Origin: a virus
Strand: one strand, 5' to 3'
Virus record (IMG/VR): IMGVR_UViG_3300036944_000268
Span: 1-51,175 of that record
DNA: 51,175 nucleotides
Shown here: in pieces, positions 40,764 through 49,108 of the stretch
How the letters are laid out: the number at the start of each line of letters is the position of its first letter
Numbering within the stretch: the stretch's first letter is position 1
Notes under the pieces: generated by a model
What the model saw: the letters and a program-made list of their open reading frames with translations, nothing else
Databases searched by the model: none
What the model was told of the DNA's origin: nothing
Translations under genes and position numbers: made by a program

Positions 40764-41201
40764 TTACATCATCTGATATCTAACCTGTAGGTTCATTTCA
40801 CCTATGGCATAAGGGGCTAATAGCCCTTCATCAGTTGTTATTGAAGCTACCAAAATTTCAGTAGTTTCGTAATTTTTATCAACATCGTATACTAAAACAC
40901 GATTATTATTGATAACTGTTTCGATATCCTCTAGAAGCTGTTCGAGCTCAATTTGAGCATTCTCGCCTTTACAGTACATCTTAAGTGTGATACCTAAGTA
41001 TACCCAGGTGAATGCACCTGGAAGATACTCTCTAGTTTCGGAACCTGACGAGCCGTATACACATGGAAAATCATTTACTTCGTCCCAAAATTTTAGGATA
41101 GGATAAGCATTTGAATATATGTTAGTATTATAGGGCGCTTCGCCATCTATTAATTTAAGCTTTTCTACGATAGCTTTTAAAATCGATGTTCTACGACTCA
41201 T
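40764..41201 (-). CDS. Tail terminator / tail completion protein
   Basis: 145 aa. ILKAIVEKLKLIDGEAPYNT, AYPILKFWDEVNDFPCVYG, ETREYLPGAFTWVYLGITLK and LLAPYAIGEMNLQVRYQ are strongly conserved in a phage family that caps the head-proximal end of the tail. The position directly before the tube gene is as expected. It is translationally coupled to the 465-aa gene (ATGA at 41198-41201). Confidence 0.82.
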   Translation of the reverse strand: MSRRTSILKAIVEKLKLIDGEAPYNTNIYSNAYPILKFWDEVNDFPCVYGSSGSETREYLPGAFTWVYLGITLKMYCKGENAQIELEQLLEDIETVINNNRVLVYDVDKNYETTEILVASITTDEGLLAPYAIGEMNLQVRYQMM

Positions 41202-42595
41202 AGTAAGACTGCCCTCATTCTATTTCCTACTTTACTTGCTGCAATTTCTCTGATAGAGCCAGCAATCAGCAGTTTAGGGTCTCTTGTTTTTGGGGAACCT
41301 TGGCGATAGCCGGGCTCGAATGTTTGGTAAGGATTCTTCATATAGCTATAAAAAGCTGTAATCATACCTTCTCTGCTTTGACTCATACGTTCTACCTTGG
41401 CTGACGCTGCGAAGCGTCCGGTTTGGTAGTTTAGGATCCTAGGGTCATTGCCTGTACCCATATTTGCAGATATTACGTCTTGCAAGTGAGTGTTTATTAG
41501 AAGTTGTAAGCTGACTAAAGAAAGAGTTTCTGAATAATCTTTTTGAAACCTAGGCACAGCCTTAACTGACTGCTTTAATTTACGAACCTGGTCAAGGTCT
41601 TTCTTAATTTTAGCTTTCGCATCCTTCGTATCTACTTTGGACGCTTTTGACTGTATTACTTTTACATTAGGTGAATAGTACTCTTTTTTAGATACGGTTT
41701 TACCATTTAAAGAATCTACAATAGACGCTTTTATAAGATCTAACATAGAGGGAGAGCCTTTTGTGCCTATTAATTTTTCAACATTATCTAGCATTAACTG
41801 CTTGATGCGCTGTTCTGCACTTCCCTCCGTGAACTTAATACCTGTAGAAGTAAAACTTATAGCTCCTGGATTTAAGTATTTACGTACTGCTTTAGCTAAA
41901 GGCGCTTGGGCTCTTCCTGCTTCTTCATTTGTTTCTACTAACTGCATTTCTACTAAATAACTGTTAGTACGTTTTTTATATTTTGCGTATAATCCGTAAC
42001 TAGAAGTTTTTAAGTTAGAGGTAGCTAAATCTTCTTCTTCTAGTTGTTTTTCTAGATCTGATAAAAACCCTACTAATAAAGATCTGGCTTGATCAGTAAG
42101 AGTAGTATTAGTGGCTAGTGATTTTCGTGTTTGAGCTAGTTTTTTAGGGAATATGCCAAAAACGTGGCCCTTTTGAAAAAAACTACTAATAGATATATCG
42201 GGGTTCCTTACCTTTGCCTCAGTTAGTACATCTTCAAACCCTGTATCTAGTATAGAACTTATATTATCCATACTTATGCGTGGATAATATAATGCCTTAC
42301 CATCAATATAAGGTTCTGTAATAGTTTTACCTACACTACCCTTACCGTACTTAGCTTTTGCTAAATTAGCAAAAACTTTGGTTACTTGTTCCGGGGAAGC
42401 TTGTACTCCGGATAACTTTTCTATTATATCTGATATTGTTTTATTAGTAATATAAAAAGAGTTAAACTCCTTACCCGATTCTTTTTTACGAATATCTTTA
42501 GAGGACATTTTTAAAATATTATCAGTACTAAGTCTTTGAAACCAAGATTTTAAAGCTGCAGATTTTAAAGCATTGCTAAACTCTTGTACGCTCAT
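41198..42595 (-). CDS. Head-tail completion / neck protein with long N-terminal extension
   Basis: 465 aa, large for a completion protein. The last about 100 residues (DPRILNYQTGRFAASAKVER, MITAFYSYMKNPYQTFEPGY, DPKLLIAGSIREIAASKV) match the conserved C-terminal block of neck/tail-completion proteins in large siphoviruses and myoviruses. The N-terminal about 350 residues are mixed and Lys-rich with no motif I recognise (KDIRKKESGKEF, YIDGKALYYPRI). It sits between the gp6-like connector and the tail terminator, which supports a neck role. No enzymatic residues seen. Confidence 0.72.
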   Translation of the reverse strand: MSVQEFSNALKSAALKSWFQRLSTDNILKMSSKDIRKKESGKEFNSFYITNKTISDIIEKLSGVQASPEQVTKVFANLAKAKYGKGSVGKTITEPYIDGKALYYPRISMDNISSILDTGFEDVLTEAKVRNPDISISSFFQKGHVFGIFPKKLAQTRKSLATNTTLTDQARSLLVGFLSDLEKQLEEEDLATSNLKTSSYGLYAKYKKRTNSYLVEMQLVETNEEAGRAQAPLAKAVRKYLNPGAISFTSTGIKFTEGSAEQRIKQLMLDNVEKLIGTKGSPSMLDLIKASIVDSLNGKTVSKKEYYSPNVKVIQSKASKVDTKDAKAKIKKDLDQVRKLKQSVKAVPRFQKDYSETLSLVSLQLLINTHLQDVISANMGTGNDPRILNYQTGRFAASAKVERMSQSREGMITAFYSYMKNPYQTFEPGYRQGSPKTRDPKLLIAGSIREIAASKVGNRMRAVLL

Positions 42596-42597
42596 AA

Positions 42598-43224
42598 TTA
42601 ATTATAGCTCGCAGTATATAGATCTAGGATACGCTTAATGTGTGCAGGGAAGTGGGTATTACTCAAATACTCAATCTGCATCGAATTAGGGTTAACGTTC
42701 TTATGTGTGTGCACAGAAGAATCATTTTTAAGGTAGTAAGCTATAATATCTAAGATACATAGTTTTAAGTCTTGTGGAATCTCTAGATACCCAGCAGTAT
42801 ATGTAATTATATAACCGTTGATAGCTTCTGGAAAGATTTTAACTTTGCTGGAACCGTATGGTGCATAACCATATGACTCTAGTGGTACTGCATCCATTAT
42901 TAGTGCTCGAATACTGTTAGTAGCCTTAGATAGTACATAATTAGTATACTCTGTTAGAGTAGTATACGTGGCGCCAAAGTCTGTAGAATACTCTAAGCTA
43001 GCAACGGACAGTACTGGGTACTCAGATAATTCAATAGCATCTGTTCCGCCTTCGCTGTATTCAACCTTAGCATCGTCTACGTAATCAATAAAAGTTCTGC
43101 GGCAGATACTTTTAACTAACTCGCTAACTTTTGGTATAATTGCATCTATAGCAGAATCACTAGTAGTACTAGAGATGCCCATGTAGGCCTTATATTCTGC
43201 TCTTGTAACTAGTGGTAGTCCCAT
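42598..43224 (-). CDS. Head-tail connector (HK97 gp6-like)
   Basis: 208 aa from ATG 43224, with AAAGGAAT upstream; the open frame extends to 43290 but that would start inside a terminator hairpin. LVTRAEYKAYMGISSTTSDS, IIPKVSELVKSICRRTFIDY and YEL-type beta strands (IELSEYPVLSVASLEYS) match the gp6-like DNA-packaging connector family: an N-terminal helical domain followed by a beta insert and C-terminal helices. These form the ring below the portal. Place in the operon after the capsid gene is standard. Confidence 0.87.
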   Translation of the reverse strand: MGLPLVTRAEYKAYMGISSTTSDSAIDAIIPKVSELVKSICRRTFIDYVDDAKVEYSEGGTDAIELSEYPVLSVASLEYSTDFGATYTTLTEYTNYVLSKATNSIRALIMDAVPLESYGYAPYGSSKVKIFPEAINGYIITYTAGYLEIPQDLKLCILDIIAYYLKNDSSVHTHKNVNPNSMQIEYLSNTHFPAHIKRILDLYTASYN

Positions 43225-43267
43225 ATTTATTCCTTTATCTTTTACATAGGCTGCACGCAACCAATGT

Positions 43268-43293
43268 AAAAGACGGGACCGAAGTCCCATCTT
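43268..43293 (-). terminator. UUCG-loop partial terminator after the capsid gene
   Basis: GGGAC-CGAA-GTCCC on the plus strand (43275-43288) is GGGAC-UUCG-GUCCC in the minus-strand RNA, an extra-stable tetraloop. An outer AAGA/TCTT pair (43270-43273 with 43290-43293) extends it, and UUUU follows. No promoter follows; connector genes must be read through it. Confidence 0.82.
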
Positions 43294-43306
43294 TATTTAC
43301 TTAGAC

Positions 43307-44623
43307 TTAAGCAACGTAACGTAGAGCGGCAACACCAGCTCCGAGGTTAGTAGCGATTTGAGTCATACCAGTACGTAGGCTGGCTACTAGAACACGACGT
43401 TGAGTTTCAACGAGTTCTTGTGTATCCATACGTAGACCGCGTTGATTTCCAACGATGAAGTTAGGTGTGTAAACTGCGATTGCACCAACGTTAGTCAATG
43501 TAGCGGCAAGGTTAGTACCATTAGCAGCAGCAGGAAGTTCAGCAGAAACTAGAACTGGGCTGTTACCGATTTGACCGATTTGACCTGTTAGCAAGGTAGC
43601 CTGTGGGCCAACTTGGTTCATTGTTTGGAAAGCTGTATCTTCTAGCAAGTTGTAGTATGTATCGGTATTAACGATAAATGTTACTTCAGCTGGATCTAGA
43701 CCTAAAGCACCTAGGGCTTTACGTAGAGCGCGCATGTTAGCCATAGTTACTGCAGTAGCTGCTGGGGTAGTAACTGAAGATACACCTGCGTAAGCTGAAA
43801 GACCTTTAACTGGGTCAGAACCTGAACCAGCACCTAACAAGAATGCTTTGTCGATAGCACGAGCTGTACGACGAACCATTGCATCACGAACGATAGGCAT
43901 CAAAGCGATCAAGCTATCTTCTTCTTCTTCGTAAGCCATATATTCGTTGGTAGCAACTTTATATGCATTCAAAGTGATTTCTTTCAACTGATGCGTAGCG
44001 TTACCACCGGCACTGCTGGTAGAACCAAACTGTGCGTTAGTAACCCAAGTTGCGTAACCTGCTTCTGGGTTTACTGGAATCGTCATAACGTTTGTTTGCA
44101 TAGCAACGTTACGTAGGATTGGAGCAACCACTAGCTTACGACGAACTTCAGCTTCCATAGTCATAGAAACTTCAAGTTCCCATGTAGCTGATGGCAAGTG
44201 AGCACCAGTTTTTTCCATCAATTGACGACCAAATTTGGTGTCTTGGATTGACTTACCAGTAATGCGAGAAAGGATAACTGCCTTCTCTTTGTCAGCGTAT
44301 GAAACATCAGCAGACTTGCCTTCGGCGAAAGTCATTTTTGACTTTTGCATTGCTTCGATTTCAGCAGCTTTTTCAGTTAGAGCAGTCTGTAGACCTTCTA
44401 GAACTGACTTTGTGCTAGCAGCTTGATCAGCGAAACGCTTCTCAACTTCAGCCATTAGTTTCTCAGCACCGGTTTCGGTAGGAGTAGCAAGAGCTACAGC
44501 TGCCTTGATGCGAGCTTGCACTTCAGCTTCTTGAGCATCAGCAAGGGATTTAGCAGTAGCTTGATCGGCCAATGCTTTAGCAGTAGCATCAGCTACCATT
44601 TGTTTAATTTCGTCTTGGGTCAT
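43307..44623 (-). CDS. Probable internal product: scaffold-major capsid protein
   Basis: 438 aa starting at the in-frame ATG 44623 (M196 of the fusion). GAAGGAAG lies 5-12 bases upstream, a far better Shine-Dalgarno than most in the window. The product starts MTQDEIKQMVADATAKALAD, exactly where the delta-like scaffold begins, after an acidic Ser/Lys linker. Capsids need hundreds of capsid subunits per a few dozen proteases, so internal initiation would supply the stoichiometry. Inference; not shown by sequence alone. Confidence 0.68.
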   Translation of the reverse strand: MTQDEIKQMVADATAKALADQATAKSLADAQEAEVQARIKAAVALATPTETGAEKLMAEVEKRFADQAASTKSVLEGLQTALTEKAAEIEAMQKSKMTFAEGKSADVSYADKEKAVILSRITGKSIQDTKFGRQLMEKTGAHLPSATWELEVSMTMEAEVRRKLVVAPILRNVAMQTNVMTIPVNPEAGYATWVTNAQFGSTSSAGGNATHQLKEITLNAYKVATNEYMAYEEEEDSLIALMPIVRDAMVRRTARAIDKAFLLGAGSGSDPVKGLSAYAGVSSVTTPAATAVTMANMRALRKALGALGLDPAEVTFIVNTDTYYNLLEDTAFQTMNQVGPQATLLTGQIGQIGNSPVLVSAELPAAANGTNLAATLTNVGAIAVYTPNFIVGNQRGLRMDTQELVETQRRVLVASLRTGMTQIATNLGAGVAALRYVA

Positions 44624-45208
44624 TTCGACTTCCTTCTGTGATTTGCTGTCTGCTTCCTTAGAGGATTCTAGCCCTTTAGCTGATTCGCTTTTGGGTGCAA
44701 ACTGCGATTTAAATTTTTTGTACTCATCAGCATCTGAAAATGCTTTAGACAAACTAAAAAGAGTGTTTTGGTTACAAGGAACTGATACAACTGATATTTC
44801 TACCAGCTCCAACTCTTTGATAACAAATAACTCTGCTACAGCATTATATTCCGCATCCATGATGCGGAATCCAACGCTAAATGCGGTTAATACTTCATCT
44901 TTTACTAAACTAAAAATCTCAGCAGCTGCTGAAATTCTTGCTTTAATCCATAGACCTTTAGAATCAATCCTGTAATCTACCATACGACCGATGGGGTCAT
45001 CGTGGTCATGTTGAGATAATAGGATGGGGTTCTTTAGGTAATTCTGAATACCGGCTTCCCAAACACTGCTAGGAATTACATCTCCCGATCTATCCGTATC
45101 ATTGGTACTTGCGTAGCCTTCAATATAGATAGAGTCAATGGTGTCGCCTGCTGAAGGTGTTTGTTTAGTAAAAGTACTATTTACGAATAATACTTTTTCT
45201 TTACTCAT
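43307..45208 (-). CDS. Fused HK97-type prohead protease, scaffold and major capsid protein
   Basis: 633 aa in one frame. Res. 1-155 are an S78/HK97-type prohead protease: IEGYASTNDTDRSGDVI, His in LLSQHDHDDPIG (H67 or H69), Ser in TAFSVGF (S111), Glu in LELVEISVVSVP (E137). Res. 196-300 are an Ala/Lys/Glu coiled coil like the HK97 delta (scaffold) domain (IKQMVADATAKALADQAT). Res. about 305-633 are an HK97 major capsid fold (VRRKLVVAPILRNVAMQTNV, AFLLGAGSGSDPVKGL, FIVGNQRGLRMDTQ). In HK97 the protease and capsid are separate genes. A strong internal start at M196 would yield scaffold-capsid alone. Confidence 0.92.
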   Translation of the reverse strand: MSKEKVLFVNSTFTKQTPSAGDTIDSIYIEGYASTNDTDRSGDVIPSSVWEAGIQNYLKNPILLSQHDHDDPIGRMVDYRIDSKGLWIKARISAAAEIFSLVKDEVLTAFSVGFRIMDAEYNAVAELFVIKELELVEISVVSVPCNQNTLFSLSKAFSDADEYKKFKSQFAPKSESAKGLESSKEADSKSQKEVEMTQDEIKQMVADATAKALADQATAKSLADAQEAEVQARIKAAVALATPTETGAEKLMAEVEKRFADQAASTKSVLEGLQTALTEKAAEIEAMQKSKMTFAEGKSADVSYADKEKAVILSRITGKSIQDTKFGRQLMEKTGAHLPSATWELEVSMTMEAEVRRKLVVAPILRNVAMQTNVMTIPVNPEAGYATWVTNAQFGSTSSAGGNATHQLKEITLNAYKVATNEYMAYEEEEDSLIALMPIVRDAMVRRTARAIDKAFLLGAGSGSDPVKGLSAYAGVSSVTTPAATAVTMANMRALRKALGALGLDPAEVTFIVNTDTYYNLLEDTAFQTMNQVGPQATLLTGQIGQIGNSPVLVSAELPAAANGTNLAATLTNVGAIAVYTPNFIVGNQRGLRMDTQELVETQRRVLVASLRTGMTQIATNLGAGVAALRYVA

Positions 45209-45228
45209 CTTACTCCTTAATATATGCT

Positions 45229-46422
45229 CTAAGTAGCTGGCGTATCTGGCTTTTTAGGTGCACCACCCAAACTAGGGTTTACTGCTGAACCTGCAATATT
45301 TGCCGGTATACGTAAGTCATCATGCCCGGCTATTGGAGTATATCTTAGTTCAACCCTAGCTTCGTTAGCAGAAATAATTCCACCATTAACTAATGTTGTA
45401 TTATACGCAGCTATATCTTTTAACTCTGGCTGTAAGGCTGAAACGTTAGTAGTAATAGCATCAATATCGTATCCGAAGTATCTCTCCATTGCTGAAGAAT
45501 ATTTCCGAATAATTGGCATAATTGTTTCTAAATAAAATAAGCGCATATTAGGGGAAATATTTGCATTGTTTCCGCCGTCTAGTAATATGCTAGGCACTCC
45601 GAGCGCTTTTAATATTTTAATGTCATGGGACTTGATAGAGTTATCAAAATCCATATCTTGAAAACTGGCGTTTAATAGATTACTTGGCTTTAGTCCAGAA
45701 TCTAGAATCATTGGCTTTCTAGCACCGTTTTTAGGGCTATAACCTGAAATCCAGTTTTGAATTGTTTTTTGCTTAGCAACTTGGCTTAGCGTATTATCTG
45801 TTGTTAGTACCATTCCAGGTACTGCACCGTTCTCAAAGAAAGTCTCTTGGAACGCCTGCATTTTATATAAAATCTCTATAGACCTATTAGCAGATACTAA
45901 TCTTGAAGTACCGCGATAGATAGAAGTGCTACAAGTATCTCTAATATGAATGATTTCGTCAGGCTTAAAATTCTGCATATTATTGTAGGTGTATCCTGCA
46001 ATAAAAGTCTTAGCGTCTGGCAGAACCTGCATACTTGCAGCTGGTAGATGATATAAGAAAGCGCCATCGAAGTAAATGAAGATGTTACCTTCTAGGATAA
46101 AATCTGTAAAGATACTTGATCTAAAATCTTGTGCTGACTGATATGGGTTGGGTCTGAAGTTCAGTAGCGTAGCTAATGTCTTTTGACGCATACCTGGACG
46201 AATATCTGAGGAGATCTTGTCTTTAATATCGAAGTCTAAACTAGCGCAACCTGCTACAATCATACTTGTACCACGATTAACTGTTTCTAGTTTCTTGAAA
46301 GAAGCCCTATAACTAGCAGGAGCGTCAGACCCTACGATTATACCTTCTTGTCTAATAATTATCTCTTGCGCGGGGTTAAGTTTCTCTCGAAAGTAACTCC
46401 CTACGTTATTGTACCATGCCAT
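45229..46422 (-). CDS. HK97-family portal protein
   Basis: 397 aa. YRASFKKLETVNRGTSMIVA, NPYQSAQDFRSSIFTDFILE, NIFIYFDGAFLYHLPAASM, IIHIRDTCSTSIYRGTSRL, FFENGAVPGMVL, KILKALGVPSILLDGGNNA and LEYL-type ends (MRLFYLETIMPIIRKY) are characteristic of the dodecameric HK97-type portal, the channel for DNA packaging and tail docking. A C-terminal Pro/Ala tail is low-complexity. It is 8 bp downstream of the HNH gene and 20 bp upstream of the protease-capsid gene. Confidence 0.95.
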   Translation of the reverse strand: MAWYNNVGSYFREKLNPAQEIIIRQEGIIVGSDAPASYRASFKKLETVNRGTSMIVAGCASLDFDIKDKISSDIRPGMRQKTLATLLNFRPNPYQSAQDFRSSIFTDFILEGNIFIYFDGAFLYHLPAASMQVLPDAKTFIAGYTYNNMQNFKPDEIIHIRDTCSTSIYRGTSRLVSANRSIEILYKMQAFQETFFENGAVPGMVLTTDNTLSQVAKQKTIQNWISGYSPKNGARKPMILDSGLKPSNLLNASFQDMDFDNSIKSHDIKILKALGVPSILLDGGNNANISPNMRLFYLETIMPIIRKYSSAMERYFGYDIDAITTNVSALQPELKDIAAYNTTLVNGGIISANEARVELRYTPIAGHDDLRIPANIAGSAVNPSLGGAPKKPDTPAT

Positions 46423-46430
46423 AAGTGCCC

Positions 46431-46865
46431 TTAGGTAAATTGGCTAAAAAACGAGCCTACAACAGCAGAACTCTTACTTACCTCTTTACCAGATGCTTTA
46501 TCCCGTTGAATGTCAACCCAGCGTGCTTGACGCTCAGCTGAACCGGCTGGAGGAGCTTTTCCGAATATCCGATGTAATGCGACATGATGTTTATTGCATA
46601 AAGTACGAACTAAGTCATATAACTCAGTCTGATGTTCGGCAATAAATTCATCCCTAACTTCGAGTATCCCAGCATCTGTGGAAATATCGTAATGTTTTCT
46701 CGTAGCCCAGCTTTCCAGCAGGATTGTAATAGAATGAAAGTGATGTAGCTCTAGGTCGCCCTGAGTACCACAAATATAGCAACTGTCCTTCTTATCGTAG
46801 GCTGCCTTAGCTTTATCTCTTACGTGTTTGACGGCGATACGCTTATTCTCTGTATTTTTAGCCAT
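46431..46865 (-). CDS. HNH endonuclease (terminase-associated type)
   Basis: 144 aa. CYICG (a C-x2-C half of a zinc site), GDLELHHFHS (the HH of HNH), LCNKHHVALHRIFG (N and second H) form an HNH domain over res. about 27-105. HNH proteins encoded beside terminase and portal genes in HK97-lineage phages assist terminase cleavage, so this one may act in packaging rather than homing. First gene after the divergent promoter at 46896-46924. Confidence 0.85.
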   Translation of the reverse strand: MAKNTENKRIAVKHVRDKAKAAYDKKDSCYICGTQGDLELHHFHSITILLESWATRKHYDISTDAGILEVRDEFIAEHQTELYDLVRTLCNKHHVALHRIFGKAPPAGSAERQARWVDIQRDKASGKEVSKSSAVVGSFFSQFT

Positions 46866-46895
46866 ATTTTGTACGCACGTTTTAGTAATGCTCCA

Positions 46896-46924
46896 ATTAT
46901 ACCACCCATGCAGCGGTATGTCAA
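46896..46924 (-). promoter_or_regulatory. Consensus sigma70 promoter with AAATTTA box for the head unit
   Basis: Minus strand: -35 TTGACA (complement of 46919-46924, 6/6), 17-bp spacer, -10 TATAAT (complement of 46896-46901, 6/6) with a TGG extension. AAATTTA lies 4 bp upstream of the -35. It is divergent from the plus-strand promoter at 46964-46992. Confidence 0.93.
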
Positions 46925-46963
46925 TATATAAATTTTTTATGCTCTCATACCCTAAATTTATGC

Positions 46964-46992
46964 TTGCCGCGAGGCCTTGCTTATGCTATAAT
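46964..46992 (+). promoter_or_regulatory. Sigma70-type promoter with AAATTTA box for the GIY-YIG cassette
   Basis: -35 TTGCCG (46964-46969, 4/6), 17-bp spacer, -10 TATAAT (46987-46992) with a TGC extension; AAATTTATGC lies directly upstream of the -35, identical to the element at 31357-31366. It drives a plus-strand gene pair set inside the minus-strand late region. Confidence 0.85.
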
Positions 46993-47011
46993 ACATCAAA
47001 GGAACACGATT

Positions 47012-47593
47012 ATGACATCAGGAATATATCAGCTAAATTTCGATAACCAGGCTTTCTATATCGGACAATCTGTAGATATGGAGACTAGGTGGAAGCAGCA
47101 CTCCGATAAACTTAAGAAAGGTACCGCTGCTGCTAAAATGCAGGATGCGTATCACCAGTTAGGTATGCCGTTTGCTGAGATTCTTGTAAGGTGCCATAAA
47201 GACCATCTAGACACTATGGAGAACTATTTTATACATATGCGTAAGGCTATGCCTAACTGCTTAAATACTAGTGCTCCTAAGCTGGATCCTAATATAAATT
47301 ATAGCTGGATGCTAGACAATCCACAACTATTGCAATACTCTGCATTTGATATTATGGCGCAGTATATAGAGCAGTATCACGAGCATAATAGTTTACAAGA
47401 AAAACACGATGATTTAAAGCATAACTTCAATAAAGAGTATATGCTTCACCAAGCAGCAACCGAACTTAAAGAGGGTAAAGATGAAAATGCAGAACTGGTT
47501 AGAGCATATCACGCTAGGCTTCATGCCGCGCAAGACCGACTTAATAAACTTAACAGTAGAGGCTTCTTTGGAAGGCTATTCAACTATGACTAA
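47012..47593 (+). CDS. GIY-YIG nuclease (putative homing-type endonuclease)
   Basis: 193 aa from ATG 47012 (AAAGGAA 7 bp upstream); the longer frame from 46964 begins inside the promoter. GIYQL (res. 4-8) and FYIGQS (res. 15-20) with an Arg in DMETRWKQH, a Glu in LDTMENYFI and Asn in PNCLNTS give the GIY-YIG core. The rest is a helical, charged region (YIEQYHEHNSLQEKHDD) likely for DNA binding, then a cationic end. Encoded opposite to the late genes, with its own promoter, and co-transcribed with the 55-aa protein (8-bp overlap). Probably a moron-like or intergenic homing element. Confidence 0.85.
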   Translation: MTSGIYQLNFDNQAFYIGQSVDMETRWKQHSDKLKKGTAAAKMQDAYHQLGMPFAEILVRCHKDHLDTMENYFIHMRKAMPNCLNTSAPKLDPNINYSWMLDNPQLLQYSAFDIMAQYIEQYHEHNSLQEKHDDLKHNFNKEYMLHQAATELKEGKDENAELVRAYHARLHAAQDRLNKLNSRGFFGRLFNYD

Positions 47594-47753
47594 TAAACAG
47601 CAGATTAAAGCACTAGATTATGTAATGGGCTTAATTAAGCATTACCCGTCTAGTGCTTACGCATATAACGTATATCGTCTACTAAAAACCACACGAGAAG
47701 AAAAATACAAAAGATTACCATGGTATAAGCGGTTGTTTATCCACCGATGGTAA
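47586..47753 (+). CDS. Small cationic protein coupled to the GIY-YIG gene
   Basis: 55 aa from ATG 47586, which overlaps the nuclease stop by 8 bp. Rich in Lys, Arg, Tyr and helical (MTNKQQIKALDYVMGLIKHY, then LLKTTREEKYKRLPWYKRL). No family recognised. It is convergent with and overlaps the 3' end of TerL by 17 bp, so the cassette ends within terL coding sequence. Confidence 0.72.
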   Translation: MTNKQQIKALDYVMGLIKHYPSSAYAYNVYRLLKTTREEKYKRLPWYKRLFIHRW

Positions 47754-49065
47754 ACGTGTAAATAGCGTATCGCACAGCGTCAGCCATGTGAGATGCCATT
47801 CCATGCTCTGGACGCTCAGTTGTTACTGAATCGCGACCATCCCAGCGGTATTGGTCAAACATGAACAATGTATGTTCGCAATGGGGAGATACTTTAATCC
47901 TACCCTGTTCCACTAAAGTCTGTACTAGCGCGATGCCGTCTAGTACGGACTTTTTTGCTTTTATGGTAGCAATATCGTATGTGTAGGCTAAGTCAGCAGC
48001 AGTTTGAGCAGCTGCGGAGTCAATGAAGATGTTCTCAATTGACCACTTAGTAATTAGCTCATTTAGCCGTACGACGTGCCCCGCAGTCGTAGCCTGTGCT
48101 TCTTGGTACTCGTCTACAATGTGATAACAATCGTCAGCCGGTGAATACACAACCACGCAGAATGCAGTAGGGTCTTTGTAACCAGGGTCAAGCCCTGCAA
48201 TCACTTCATCACCATCTCGCTGTACATAATCTAGTACATGAGTATCTTTATCAAGCCCATAGATCTGACCCTCGTACACGCTAAAGGAAGCCATGTATTC
48301 TTGTTCAAACTCGGCTTTAGACATTACAGACTTAGCCTCTTGAACGTCACGCTCGCTCATACGTGGGTTTTCACTATAGTCCGCAGTGATACTAGCCCAC
48401 TCGGGGAAGTTCTCTGAAAAACCACGATCAAAGAATCGACTAAACCAGTTACCGCGTCCGCGGGGTGTACTAATAAAGATTGCCTTCGAACCCGGCTTAT
48501 CCAGTGTAGGACGCAGCGCAATATTAAAAGCCTCTTCACCACCTGAACCCAATGCAGCCTCATCAAAGATAATCAGGTCATACGAACGGCCAACACTACT
48601 ATCCACAGTAGACAATGAACCAAGTCTAATAGTAGACCCATTCTTTAATTCTAACACACGATCTTTTACGTTATCACGAGCCATTTCCAGGTCAAAGCTG
48701 CGAATCAAATGCCTTTGCAATTCAAATGAGATACTGCTCAAGTTATAATTCGGCGATATAATCAATATATTACACCCAGGCACAAGCATCACTAGCTGTC
48801 CAATAACATTAGCGATGTAGGTCTTTCCAAGACGCCTAGCTAGCGCAGCACAAATAAACCTATAACGTGGATTATTAACTGCATTAATTAACGCAATCTG
48901 GGCGCGGTTAATTTGTTCCCAAGCCGTCGAAGGCTTCCTAGTCAATGGATCCTCGGCCGGTAATAGCTTCAAATAATTTACAATAGGTAGTTTAATGAAC
49001 CTAGTAGCAACTGGAAACTCTGTAATCGTTTCACGATCAATATCGGGCCTAGAAATTGTTAGCAT
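47737..49065 (-). CDS. Terminase large subunit (TerL)
   Basis: 442 aa. Walker A-like RRLGKT (res. 77-82), Walker B LIIFDEA (about 164-170), the C-motif region IFISTPRGRGNWFSRFF, and an RNase-H-like nuclease part: AGLDPGYKDPTAFCVVVY (first catalytic Asp), FIDSAAAQTAAD (second Asp) and ASHMADAVRYAIYTF. It powers packaging and cuts concatemers. A single frame, with no intron. Its 3' end overlaps the convergent plus-strand gene by 17 bp, and no terminator was seen after it. Confidence 0.96.
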   Translation of the reverse strand: MLTISRPDIDRETITEFPVATRFIKLPIVNYLKLLPAEDPLTRKPSTAWEQINRAQIALINAVNNPRYRFICAALARRLGKTYIANVIGQLVMLVPGCNILIISPNYNLSSISFELQRHLIRSFDLEMARDNVKDRVLELKNGSTIRLGSLSTVDSSVGRSYDLIIFDEAALGSGGEEAFNIALRPTLDKPGSKAIFISTPRGRGNWFSRFFDRGFSENFPEWASITADYSENPRMSERDVQEAKSVMSKAEFEQEYMASFSVYEGQIYGLDKDTHVLDYVQRDGDEVIAGLDPGYKDPTAFCVVVYSPADDCYHIVDEYQEAQATTAGHVVRLNELITKWSIENIFIDSAAAQTAADLAYTYDIATIKAKKSVLDGIALVQTLVEQGRIKVSPHCEHTLFMFDQYRWDGRDSVTTERPEHGMASHMADAVRYAIYTFTIGG

Positions 49066-49108
49066 ACATATAACATAAAAAATACAATGATTATTAATAA
49101 AGCTAGCA

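Noticed and set aside
43225-43290. Longer start for the connector gene
   Set aside because: It would begin inside the terminator stem after the capsid gene; ATG 43224 has a good Shine-Dalgarno.
31407-43306. Contractile-tail (myovirus) assignment
   Set aside because: No sheath gene lies near the tube gene, and the gene order is that of siphoviruses.
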